From: CAVQBP01 sp964448105
GTDB lineage: Bacteria > Bacteroidota > Ignavibacteria > Ignavibacteriales > Ignavibacteriaceae
Assembly (NCBI GenBank): GCA_964448105.1
Contig: CAYUVK010000175.1
Coordinates: 1-5,445, forward strand
Length of the DNA: 5,445 nucleotides
Direction: 5' to 3'
The position numbers and the translations under genes were made by a program. How positions within the stretch are numbered: position 1 is the stretch's first letter; every line of letters begins with the position of its first letter. The notes under the pieces are model-generated. The model was not told the DNA's origin. It did not search any database and saw only the letters and a program-made list of their open reading frames with translations. Positions 1 through 5,445 of the stretch are shown piece by piece.

Positions 1-81
1 TGGAGTTGTGATATTAAAGAAATTTTAAATGATATTGATACTCCCTATGATTATGAAGAATTAATAAGAGGTTTAAATTAA
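1..81 (+). CDS. C-terminal end of a probable MobA/MocA-like nucleotidyltransferase (5' partial)
   Basis: An open frame enters from the left edge and stops with TAA at 79-81, giving 26 residues that end in DIDTPYDYEELIRGLN. This closely resembles the conserved tail (D-[IV]-D-T-P-x-D-Y) of the NTP-transferase family that includes molybdenum cofactor cytidylyltransferase (MocA) and MobA. In that family the final aspartates and the DTP motif close the nucleotide/metal site. The next gene starts 1 base downstream and encodes an XdhC-type cofactor chaperone, a partner commonly found beside MocA, which supports the call. A MocA would transfer CMP to molybdopterin in the cytoplasm to give the dinucleotide cofactor of xanthine-dehydrogenase-type enzymes. 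With only the tail visible, other sugar- or cofactor-nucleotidyltransferases with the same DTP ending remain possible. Confidence 0.6.
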   Translation, partial: WSCDIKEILNDIDTPYDYEELIRGLN

Positions 82-82
82 T

Positions 83-874
83 ATGAATATTTACGAAGAA
101 ATATTAGAACTAGAAAAAAACAACCAATCATTTGTTATCGCAACTGTTGTTAATACAAGCGGTTCCGTCCCTGGAAAGGTTGGGTTTAAAATGGTGATTA
201 AAAACGATGGTGCAACTTCGGGGACTGTAGGCGGTGGAGCTATAGAAGTCGAAGCAATAAAAGAAGCAGTCAAAAGATCATTAACCGGTGAAAGCGGAAC
301 AAAGGAATATCTATTATCAGATAACGAATCTTTGGAAAAAAGTGCAGCAACAGTCGTTCCGATGAAATGCAGCGGGCAGGCAACTATTTATTATGAAGTT
401 CATGGCAGCTTAGCTACAGTGTATGTTTTTGGCGGGGGACATGTAGGGCATGTCTTGCTCTACTTTTTATCGCCATTAAATTATCATACTGTCTTGGTCG
501 ATAATAGAAAAGAATTTGCTTCGGCGGTAAAAAATCCTTTGGCTAAAGAAATTGTTTGTAAAGAATATACCGAATTTGCAAAAGAATTTTCTCCTCCAGC
601 GAATTCATTTGCAGTAATACTTACACATGGTCATAAATATGATTATGAAATTCTTAAATCAATTTATGAAAGAAAACTGGATTTCAGTTACATTGGAGTA
701 ATAGCTTCTAAATCAAAAACTTCTGCAATGCTACATGATTTGCAAGAAGATCTAAAAAATGATTTTGATCTTTCAAATCTTCACATGCCGATTGGATTAA
801 AAATTGGCGGCAATACAGCTGAAGAAATTGCATTAGCAATTGCTGCCGAAATACAATCGATAAAATATTCTTAA
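83..874 (+). CDS. xdhC: XdhC/CoxI family molybdenum cofactor maturation protein
   Basis: This 263-residue protein is a complete XdhC-family member of usual length for the two-domain form. The N-terminal XdhC_CoxI domain shows the GSVPGKVGFKMVI segment (about residues 27-39) and GTVGGGAIE (47-55). Around residues 94-98, MKCSG takes the place of the more usual GM-x-CGG, keeping the cysteine (C96). The C-terminal Rossmann domain has VYVFGGGHVG (113-122), VDNR (139-142), THGHKYDYE (181-189), YIGVIASKSKT (203-213) and the closing IGLKIGGNTAEEIALAIAAEI (237-257). XdhC proteins bind the molybdenum cofactor, protect it during sulfuration and deliver it to xanthine-dehydrogenase-type hydroxylases in the cytoplasm. 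The ATG at 83 follows the previous stop after 1 base, so translation is probably coupled. An AAGAGG (66-71) inside the upstream gene can serve as ribosome binding site. The family call is firm. The client enzyme is unknown because no hydroxylase gene is in view. Confidence 0.93.
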   Translation: MNIYEEILELEKNNQSFVIATVVNTSGSVPGKVGFKMVIKNDGATSGTVGGGAIEVEAIKEAVKRSLTGESGTKEYLLSDNESLEKSAATVVPMKCSGQATIYYEVHGSLATVYVFGGGHVGHVLLYFLSPLNYHTVLVDNRKEFASAVKNPLAKEIVCKEYTEFAKEFSPPANSFAVILTHGHKYDYEILKSIYERKLDFSYIGVIASKSKTSAMLHDLQEDLKNDFDLSNLHMPIGLKIGGNTAEEIALAIAAEIQSIKYS

Positions 875-892
875 TGTTAATATGTTACAGAG

Positions 893-918
893 ATGGCATC
901 TTTCCGGAAAAATGCCAT
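893..918. terminator. Near-perfect palindrome between convergent genes, possible bidirectional terminator
   Basis: The arms ATGGCAT (893-899) and ATGCCAT (912-918) are perfect complements, and the interior TTTCCGGAAA (901-910) is itself a palindrome. The whole 26 bases fold into one hairpin with a single C/A mismatch and a CCGG tip. TGTTA (883-887) and TAACA (922-926) could extend the base. It lies in the 95-base gap between the convergent xdhC and FAD oxidase genes, where a shared terminator is expected. No clear U-tract follows on either strand, so intrinsic termination is uncertain. A protein-binding palindrome is an alternative. Confidence 0.5.
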
Positions 919-969
919 ATCTAACATTTAGGTGTTAATGCTGCTGATATTAAATTGAATAGCATCGAT

Positions 970-2400
970 TTATTTCTTTATTGGTTTTATATTTTGGTTT
1001 AATCTGAAAAAGTTATTCGGGTCATATTTATTTTTTAAAGTAATTAAATTCCTGTAATTAGTTTTGTAATCTGCTTCAACTCTATCCTCTCCGTCATCAT
1101 CTGAAAGGAAATTAACATATACGCCGCCTGTTGCAAATTGTTGAACAGCAGTCCAGACATCTTTTACCCACTGGACATTTTTCGGAGAATCTTCCGGCTT
1201 ATTCCAGCAGCCGTTTACATTAACTATAAAAGCTGCATCCCTGTTTCCTGCTGCAGAGTCATTTTCTTTTGAACTTCTTATCTTCCCGCCAAGCTGAAAT
1301 ATTAAAATTGCCGACAAAGGTGACGATAAATTATTTGTATACTCAACTAATTTTTTAATTAATGTATCACTTGCATCAGATAAGTATTCGGACTTCCAAT
1401 AATAATAATTCCCCGGGAGCTGGCCGGCATCAAACATTGATTGGTGGGTTATGAAAAGCTTCGTGGTTATTAAATCAGCAATTGGATTTCCAAAATTCTT
1501 TAAAGGTTCAACTAACTTTTTTCCTTCTTCAATATCGCCTACATGACATACTGCGATTCCTATTACAGGTTTTCCGTGTAGATTAGCCGGCAGAAATGGA
1601 GCTGCAGGAGCTAATCTTAAAACTAGTAAAGAGGTTAAATTATCGGGAGAGTTTTTTGTGAATTCACGGAAAAAGTTTACTACTTCAAGAGCGTCTTTAA
1701 GCTGGTAAAGAATTAATCCTGCAACGACTTGCGGTCCGATAGGATATAATTTTAATTTGAATGCTGTTACAACCCCAAAATTTCCTCCTCCTCCCCTAAT
1801 GCCCCAAAAGAGGTCGGTGTTTTCAGTTTCACTTGCAGTAAGAAATCTTCCATCTGCGGTTACTACATCAACAGCAATTAAATTATCAGAGGAAAAACCG
1901 AATTTGCGAGATAACCATCCGAATCCCCCGCCAAGTATCAATCCTGAAACCCCCGTAGTGGACACTATACCTCCTGGGGCTGCTAATCCAAATAATTGTG
2001 CCTCTTTATCCAGATCGCCCCAGCTAACACCCGGCTGAACAATTGCCTCTTTATTAACCGGGTCTATAAAAATCCCTTTCATGTGAACTAAGCTTATCAT
2101 CATCCCGCCATTGCAAACAGTTCTGCCTGCTACATTATGTCCTCCTCCCCTGATTGATGATAACAAATTATATTTTCTGGCAAAATTTATCGAGTATATA
2201 ACATCGGAAGCACCGCGGCAGCAGACTATCAAACCGGGTTTTTTATCTATCATTCCGTTCCATATTTTCCGTTCAATATCATAACCTTCATCCCCGGGAA
2301 TAAATACTTCTCCTCTTAAATTGGATTTAAAACTATTTATAGTTTCTTCGTTAATCATTATACTTTCGTTTGTTAGAGTAACTATTTTAATTTCTTTCAT
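970..2400 (-). CDS. Berberine-bridge-type FAD-dependent oxidoreductase
   Basis: This 476-residue protein has the layout of the FAD-linked (vanillyl-alcohol-oxidase/berberine bridge) family. An FAD_binding_4 domain covers roughly residues 50-225. It includes SIRGGGHNVAGR (82-93), in which H88 is the expected 8-alpha-histidyl attachment residue, followed by GVSGLILGGGFGWLSRKFG (150-168), DVVTADG (178-184) and DLFWGIRGGGGNFGVV (196-211). A C-terminal BBE segment (about 427-472) runs from VYVNF to KYDPNNFFRLNQNI. Where bicovalent members have a cysteine (C-x-x-x-G-V-x-G), this protein has V145 in VSTTGVSG, so single covalent attachment is predicted. No signal peptide is seen, so it is probably cytoplasmic. 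Such enzymes pass electrons from sugars, alcohols or secondary metabolites to O2 or another acceptor. The substrate cannot be read from the sequence. The ATG is supported by AGGA (complement of 2410-2413) nine bases upstream. The gene follows the small barrel-fold gene on the same strand after 99 bases. Confidence 0.9.
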   Translation of the reverse strand: MKEIKIVTLTNESIMINEETINSFKSNLRGEVFIPGDEGYDIERKIWNGMIDKKPGLIVCCRGASDVIYSINFARKYNLLSSIRGGGHNVAGRTVCNGGMMISLVHMKGIFIDPVNKEAIVQPGVSWGDLDKEAQLFGLAAPGGIVSTTGVSGLILGGGFGWLSRKFGFSSDNLIAVDVVTADGRFLTASETENTDLFWGIRGGGGNFGVVTAFKLKLYPIGPQVVAGLILYQLKDALEVVNFFREFTKNSPDNLTSLLVLRLAPAAPFLPANLHGKPVIGIAVCHVGDIEEGKKLVEPLKNFGNPIADLITTKLFITHQSMFDAGQLPGNYYYWKSEYLSDASDTLIKKLVEYTNNLSSPLSAILIFQLGGKIRSSKENDSAAGNRDAAFIVNVNGCWNKPEDSPKNVQWVKDVWTAVQQFATGGVYVNFLSDDDGEDRVEADYKTNYRNLITLKNKYDPNNFFRLNQNIKPIKK

Positions 2401-2499
2401 ATTAGTAAATCCTGTTATTTTTTGTTAATGTTTTTATAGATCATAAAGATATCTTAACCGAGTTTACTTATGGCTTTTTCGCATCGGTTTTACAAGCAA

Positions 2500-2808
2500 T
2501 CAATTATTTGATTCCTCTACCTTGGTGAAAATTTCACGGTAAGAAGATTCAACGAGGGGAACAAAAGTAGCATACCAGTTTTTCCATTCTGTTGCAGACA
2601 TTATGTCCTTCACAGTACTTTCATATGCAGAAAGACTCTCAAAAGTAGATTCAAAAACAAAGGTATAAGCCTTTCCTGTTAAGTCGGTTAAAATTCGAAA
2701 AGGAATTTTTGACATTTGTTTATTAATTCTTTTCCCCTTTTCCCATGCTTCATTAGCGTCTTTGGCTTTTCCGAATTTTAACTGGAAAATATCTCTTACA
2801 AGAATCAT
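2500..2808 (-). CDS. Small dimeric alpha/beta-barrel (NIPSNAP/ABM-like) protein
   Basis: This complete 102-residue protein begins MILVRDIFQLKFGKAKDA. The predicted order is strand (residues 2-12), helix (about 14-33), a two-strand region with FRILTDLTGKAYTFVFE (37-53), helix (about 57-88) and a last strand REIFTKVE (91-98). This is the ferredoxin-like pattern of the dimeric alpha/beta-barrel superfamily (NIPSNAP, antibiotic-biosynthesis monooxygenase, EthD), and the length suits a single domain that pairs as a dimer. There are no cysteines, no signal peptide and no membrane segment, so it is probably cytoplasmic. Members range from cofactor-free monooxygenases to proteins of unknown role, and no catalytic residues can be assigned here. 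A strong AGGAGG four bases before the ATG fixes the start. It lies 99 bases upstream of the FAD oxidase on the same strand, so joint transcription is possible but not shown. The fold assignment is inferred from sequence pattern. Confidence 0.72.
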   Translation of the reverse strand: MILVRDIFQLKFGKAKDANEAWEKGKRINKQMSKIPFRILTDLTGKAYTFVFESTFESLSAYESTVKDIMSATEWKNWYATFVPLVESSYREIFTKVEESNN

Positions 2809-2812
2809 AATA

Positions 2813-2818
2813 CCTCCT
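2813..2818 (-). promoter_or_regulatory. Strong Shine-Dalgarno of the small barrel-fold gene
   Basis: The complement reads AGGAGG, followed by four bases and the ATG ending at 2808. It is the best ribosome binding site in the window and fixes the start of the 102-residue gene. No convincing -35/-10 or Bacteroidota-type TAnnTTTG promoter element was recognised upstream of it. Confidence 0.7.
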
Positions 2819-3003
2819 GGGATTATTTTGTTTTGTGAAAAGTTTTTAAAAGGATAAAAAATTATGACGGTGTTATATTAAATAAATCCATACCTTTTTT
2901 GAGTATTGAGATTTATAATTCTATCTCATTTAATTAAAAAACAATAATGTACAATTTTCTATTTGGTTTATCACAAGTGCAGATCAACTTTTTCAGAGAA
3001 CTT

Positions 3004-3033
3004 TTCAGCAAAAGATAAAATTCCATTGCTGAA
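3004..3033. repeat. Inverted repeat, 8-bp arms with 14-base loop
   Basis: TTCAGCAA (3004-3011) and TTGCTGAA (3026-3033) are perfect complements in the gene-free region. The stem lacks a U-tract on either strand. It could be an mRNA or small-RNA hairpin, a protein-binding dyad or chance in AT-rich DNA. Confidence 0.3.
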
Positions 3034-3083
3034 GTGTTAGTATTTACACCGCAATATAATATCTTCAAACATGTCGATTAATT

Positions 3084-3118
3084 TTAATACCAGAACAATG
3101 AACCAGAAAAGGTATTAA
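3084..3118. repeat. Inverted repeat, 8-bp arms with 19-base loop
   Basis: TTAATACC (3084-3091) and GGTATTAA (3111-3118) are perfect complements, lying about 50 bases from the previous inverted repeat. No U-tract follows. The function is unknown. Confidence 0.3.
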
Positions 3119-3248
3119 CAGAATTAGCGCAAAAAAGGAAGGAGCGAACAGTAAATTAATATCTATTGAGAATTAGTATTTCTCGAAAAGCTTCGGCTAA
3201 ATATAAAATCTTAATAGTTATATTGTCTTTGATATAAAGCACATCGAT

Positions 3249-3302
3249 TTAAAATGATCCGCAACCAGAAATAAATCTTTACTTCAGTAAGATCATTTTT
3301 AA
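3249..3302 (-). terminator. Inverted repeat across the 3' end of the Omp28-like gene, weak terminator candidate
   Basis: AAAATGATC (3251-3259) is the exact complement of GATCATTTT (3291-3299), and the pairing extends by two A-T pairs across a one-base bulge. The right arm is inside the last codons (KMI) of the secreted protein gene and the left arm is 20 bases beyond its stop. Read on the minus strand, the second arm ends in ATTTTAAA, a short U-rich run. The loop of about 31 bases contains a smaller hairpin next to the stop (ACT 3281-3283 with AGT 3286-3288, plus flanking pairs). The position suits transcription termination or 3'-end protection, but the long loop makes it weak. Confidence 0.35.
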
Positions 3303-4331
3303 GGTTTTTGTAAATTTATTTTGAGATCGAAGAGAAACAGCCTCGATTGTTAAGAAATAAAATCCGGAAGAAAGAGTAGATGCATTCCAGGTTAAATTAT
3401 AGTCTCCCGCCGATTGAATAGTATTTGTAAGCTCCGCAACTTTCTTTCCTAATATATTGTAAATTTCAACCCTAACCATGCTCTGTTCAGGCAGATAATA
3501 ATTAATTTTTGTAGATGGATTAAACGGGTTCGGGTAATTCTGCTCTAGTGAATATTTTAAGGGTGCAGATGTATTATTTTTGATGTCAGTTGTCATACTT
3601 AAATCGGAATATTTAATTGTCTCCGATTGATAAACTTCTTTTGAGCTTGTACTTTGAATAAAAACGACTACTTTTAAACTATCCGGGTTCCAAGCATTAT
3701 CTAAATCAATAGTTTTTTCAATTTCTTTCGTTTCATTATTATCAATTGTAAATGATTCACCTGATGGAGAAGGAACCATCTTTCTCATAACATTATCATG
3801 TCTTGATACACCATTTCTGCCCAGGTATTTAATATTTTCGACAACAACAAAATGAGTAACAAGATCGGTCTGGCCGATATCCCCGTTTCGGGTTATTTCA
3901 GCTTTAAGATTTATTTTACCGGTCTCTCTGGTACCGGTCAAATTTATTTTCAAAGGACTTGATGTTTCGACCAATCCGTCTAAAGTTCCTTTCCAGTTAC
4001 CATAAACATTCGGTTGTTTTTTCCCGTCAAAAAAAGCTTGAGGCGTTGAAGAAAAAGGTCCGTAATAATTATTTCTTCCAGAAGGATCGGAAGTATTCGC
4101 CTGGTATAAAGGATCATCACTGTATGGAAACGGCATATGATAATATATAAAACTTGTATGTATTGCATTGGTATCATTATCTTCAAAAGAATATAAGGCG
4201 GAATAAGCCGGCGGACATAAAGGGCAGTGAGAATTTGTGAAATCTTCTATCAATACTTTTCTTTGATACTGACCGAAAGATACTGATGTTATTAAAAATA
4301 AAATACAGGAAAAAAGGAAATAATTTTTCAT
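3279..4331 (-). CDS. Secreted Omp28/thioredoxin-like protein with T9SS C-terminal sorting domain
   Basis: Starting at the second ATG (4331) the product is 350 residues; a longer reading from 4343 adds MERI. Using the longer numbering, the signal peptide is MKNYFLFSCILFLITSVSFG (5-24), probably cut before Q25. Next comes VLIEDFTNSHCPLCPPAYSAL (30-50), the thioredoxin-like entry with a CPLC redox pair (C40, C43), as in Omp28-related outer-membrane proteins. TPQAFFDG (100-107) fits the cis-proline strand of that fold (P101). A beta-rich middle (about 130-245) follows. The end is a type A T9SS sorting domain, from YSLEQNYPNPFNPST (264-278) through RVEIYNILGKKVAEL (291-305) and GFYFLTIEA (327-335) to KTLKMILLK. 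The protein is predicted to cross the inner membrane by Sec and the outer membrane by T9SS, ending at or outside the cell surface. It lies immediately after the barrel-like gene in the same operon. The thioredoxin and sorting-domain calls are firm; the Omp28 subfamily and the redox activity are inferred. Confidence 0.87.
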   Translation of the reverse strand: MKNYFLFSCILFLITSVSFGQYQRKVLIEDFTNSHCPLCPPAYSALYSFEDNDTNAIHTSFIYYHMPFPYSDDPLYQANTSDPSGRNNYYGPFSSTPQAFFDGKKQPNVYGNWKGTLDGLVETSSPLKINLTGTRETGKINLKAEITRNGDIGQTDLVTHFVVVENIKYLGRNGVSRHDNVMRKMVPSPSGESFTIDNNETKEIEKTIDLDNAWNPDSLKVVVFIQSTSSKEVYQSETIKYSDLSMTTDIKNNTSAPLKYSLEQNYPNPFNPSTKINYYLPEQSMVRVEIYNILGKKVAELTNTIQSAGDYNLTWNASTLSSGFYFLTIEAVSLRSQNKFTKTLKMILLK

Positions 4332-4335
4332 TATT

Positions 4336-4341
4336 CTCTCC
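4336..4341 (-). promoter_or_regulatory. Shine-Dalgarno deciding the start of the secreted protein
   Basis: The complement reads GGAGAG, placing GGAG six bases before the ATG at 4331. The upstream ATG at 4343 overlaps the previous stop by one base (TAATG) but has no purine-rich site before it. Starting at 4331 also gives a standard signal peptide beginning MKNYF. This favours the later start, leaving an 11-base gap after the upstream gene. Confidence 0.65.
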
Positions 4342-4342
4342 A

Positions 4343-5445
4343 TTACAATTGACTTAAAATTGTTATTCTTAATCCCTCAAAGGGTTGAATGTATTTACAA
4401 ATTCCATTTGAACAAACCTGACCGCCCCGTTCATTTCCGTATGATACTGTTATTGTATGTGAACCTTCCAGCCTGTACCCTAATTCTCCGATTAACCAAT
4501 TTTTTCTTTCCGATACTTCACTTTTACTTGTTGTATATTCATAACGAATAGTAGCTGTTAGCTTTGAATAGAATGAACCTATTAAAGTTATCAACTGGTT
4601 GAAATAATTATTGCTTATAGAATTGAAAGTTTCCCTAGCCCATTCATGTTCTGATTGGACTTTTAAAGAAAAATCCTGAGAGAAAGTATTTTGAATTTGT
4701 ACAGGTACAACCATGGATGTAGTAATAATTGAACTTTTATCTGCAGAAAATTCATTAAAAAAAGTTTCCTGTCGTAATGCAAATGCTAATTTAAATAATG
4801 ATGAAGATGCATAATAATGCTCACCTTCAACAAAAACTTCATAATAAGGAAAAAGCTCTTTTTTTGTGGAAGGTAAGAAGTTTGCAGATCTTTTTATTTG
4901 TGTAAAAGTAAATCCGTCGGGATTTAAACTATAGCTGTAATGTTTACTCGAAAGGCTGGAATTAAAATTAATAGTAGTATTATCTGAAATCGAATAAAAA
5001 GCATCGACTTGAAAACCTACCTCGTCATTAAAATCAACTTCGTGCAGCGGTCTTGTTAATAAAGTATAAGAATATTCTTTCTGTACAATCGGGGGATTTT
5101 GAAATGGAAGCATTCTAGTTGGACGAGATGCATCTGTTCTCCCGTAAGGATCTAAAATATCAAAGCTGTAATTTTTGTAATCTAAAGTGATTCCATATCC
5201 ACTTCCAAAATAAGATACTGCCCCGTACAAACCGTTTCCGTTTGAAGTAGAATGGTCTGTTATTACATTTGTCCATTTATGCGACCAATCCAGGTATAAG
5301 GAAAAATTATTCAAATTAAGTGATAAATATGCTTCAGGTATTTCAGCTTTAATATTTTTGGCAGGAACTCCGGAATTCATTGGGCCCTGGGGAAGGAACC
5401 CCTCGGAATATATATAACTCCCTCCTATTAATAATTCTGAAAAAG
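4343..5445 (-). CDS. Predicted outer-membrane beta-barrel protein, DUF6029-like (5' partial)
   Basis: The open frame continues without a stop to the right edge, so the ATG at 5380 is internal and the true start lies outside the window. In total 366 residues are visible. Just before that ATG the frame reads GGSYIYSEGFLPQGP. The protein has many alternating hydrophobic/polar strands rich in Tyr, Phe, Ser and Asn, for example LSLNLNNFSLYLDWSHKW, GITLDYKNYSFD and KLTATIRYEYTTSK. Such strands are typical of outer-membrane barrels. Residues counted from the 5380 Met include FQNPPIVQKEYSYTLLTRPLHEVDFNDEVGFQVDAFY (93-129) and a final hairpin with CSNGIC (323-328) leading to GLRITILSQL at the C-terminus. 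From memory this pattern resembles the DUF6029 family of Bacteroidota; I could not verify the match. It is translated just before the secreted Omp28-like protein (1-base overlap or 11-base gap), indicating an operon. A role as porin, receptor or structural surface protein cannot be told from sequence. Confidence 0.72.
   Translation of the reverse strand, partial: FSELLIGGSYIYSEGFLPQGPMNSGVPAKNIKAEIPEAYLSLNLNNFSLYLDWSHKWTNVITDHSTSNGNGLYGAVSYFGSGYGITLDYKNYSFDILDPYGRTDASRPTRMLPFQNPPIVQKEYSYTLLTRPLHEVDFNDEVGFQVDAFYSISDNTTINFNSSLSSKHYSYSLNPDGFTFTQIKRSANFLPSTKKELFPYYEVFVEGEHYYASSSLFKLAFALRQETFFNEFSADKSSIITTSMVVPVQIQNTFSQDFSLKVQSEHEWARETFNSISNNYFNQLITLIGSFYSKLTATIRYEYTTSKSEVSERKNWLIGELGYRLEGSHTITVSYGNERGGQVCSNGICKYIQPFEGLRITILSQL

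Larger units (their letters stand above)
2819..3278. other. Gene-free region of about 460 bases with short inverted repeats
   Basis: No open frame of convincing length or composition lies here on either strand, and the region is very AT-rich. It holds several small dyads: TGAGAT/ATCTCA (2907-2912 and 2923-2928), TTCAGCAA/TTGCTGAA (3004-3011 and 3026-3033) and TTAATACC/GGTATTAA (3084-3091 and 3111-3118). There is also a short imperfect direct repeat, AACTTTTTCAG at 2986-2996 and AACTTTTCAG at 2999-3008. None has a following U-tract. The region must contain the 3' end of the envelope operon transcript and probably the promoter for the 2500-2808 gene, but I could not point to either with confidence. 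A short open stretch at 3088-3159 is treated separately as a finding. Confidence 0.6.

Noticed and set aside
91..273. Minus-strand open frame opposite the start of xdhC
   Set aside because: It is the shadow of the conserved XdhC N-terminal domain, with no independent support.
1757..2038. Plus-strand open frame of 93 codons inside the FAD oxidase gene
   Set aside because: It is antisense to the highly conserved FAD-binding region, is proline-rich because of the glycine codons opposite, has no ribosome binding site and resembles no family.
2456..2489. AACCGA/TCGGTT dyad in the gap between the small barrel-fold gene and the FAD oxidase
   Set aside because: There are only six base pairs with a 22-base loop and no U-tract, too weak to call a terminator.
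2819..2945. Candidate promoter boxes upstream of the 2500-2808 gene
   Set aside because: Several AT-rich hexamers resemble -10 elements, but none pairs with a -35 or TTG box at proper spacing.
963..3251. Ten-base repeat CATCGATTTA at 963-972 and 3242-3251, both near the 3' ends of minus-strand genes
   Set aside because: It is short, AT-rich, at different distances from the stops and seen only twice; chance is the simplest explanation.
3959..4186. Two overlapping open frames (plus 3959-4150, minus 3980-4186) inside the secreted protein gene
   Set aside because: Both lie within a well-supported coding region, have unconvincing composition and lack ribosome binding sites.
4360..4551. Plus-strand open frame opposite the end of the barrel gene
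   Set aside because: It is hydrophobic only because of the barrel codons opposite, has no start signal and no recognisable family.

Overview
The window looks like a piece of an AT-rich chromosome from the Bacteroidota/Chlorobi/Ignavibacteria part of the tree. The main evidence is a predicted secreted protein ending in a type IX secretion (T9SS) sorting tail with the QNYPNPFNPST signature, which is common in Ignavibacteria and relatives, lying beside a predicted outer-membrane barrel protein. This placement comes from motifs read by eye, not from a database search.

Region 1 (1-874, + strand) carries molybdenum-cofactor maturation genes. The last 26 residues of a probable MobA/MocA-like nucleotidyltransferase are followed after 1 base by a complete XdhC/CoxI family gene. 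Such proteins normally prepare and insert the cytosine-dinucleotide form of the cofactor into xanthine-dehydrogenase-type hydroxylases. No hydroxylase is visible here, so it presumably lies upstream of the window or elsewhere. A near-perfect 26-base palindrome (893-918) sits in the short gap before the convergent genes that follow.

Region 2 (970-2808, - strand) holds two genes read right to left. A 102-residue protein with a probable dimeric alpha/beta-barrel (NIPSNAP/ABM-like) fold comes first, preceded by a strong Shine-Dalgarno sequence. After 99 bases comes a 476-residue berberine-bridge-type FAD oxidase. It has the histidine used for covalent FAD attachment but appears to lack the second, cysteine attachment site.

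Region 3 (2819-3278) is about 460 bases without a convincing gene. It contains several short inverted repeats and a short open stretch that could be gene debris.

Region 4 (3279-5445, - strand) is a tight gene pair for the cell envelope. The barrel-like protein, whose 5' end lies outside the window, comes first. It is followed by an Omp28/thioredoxin-like protein with a signal peptide, a CPLC motif and a T9SS tail. The secreted protein probably starts four codons later than the longest reading. The mature secreted protein has only the two CPLC cysteines, and the visible part of the barrel protein also has only two cysteines, close together near its C-terminus. A redox partnership is therefore a testable idea, but it is inference.

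I saw no tRNA, rRNA, CRISPR array, insertion sequence or obvious defence or mobile system. Most genes fit known families, and I found no clear case for a wholly new system.
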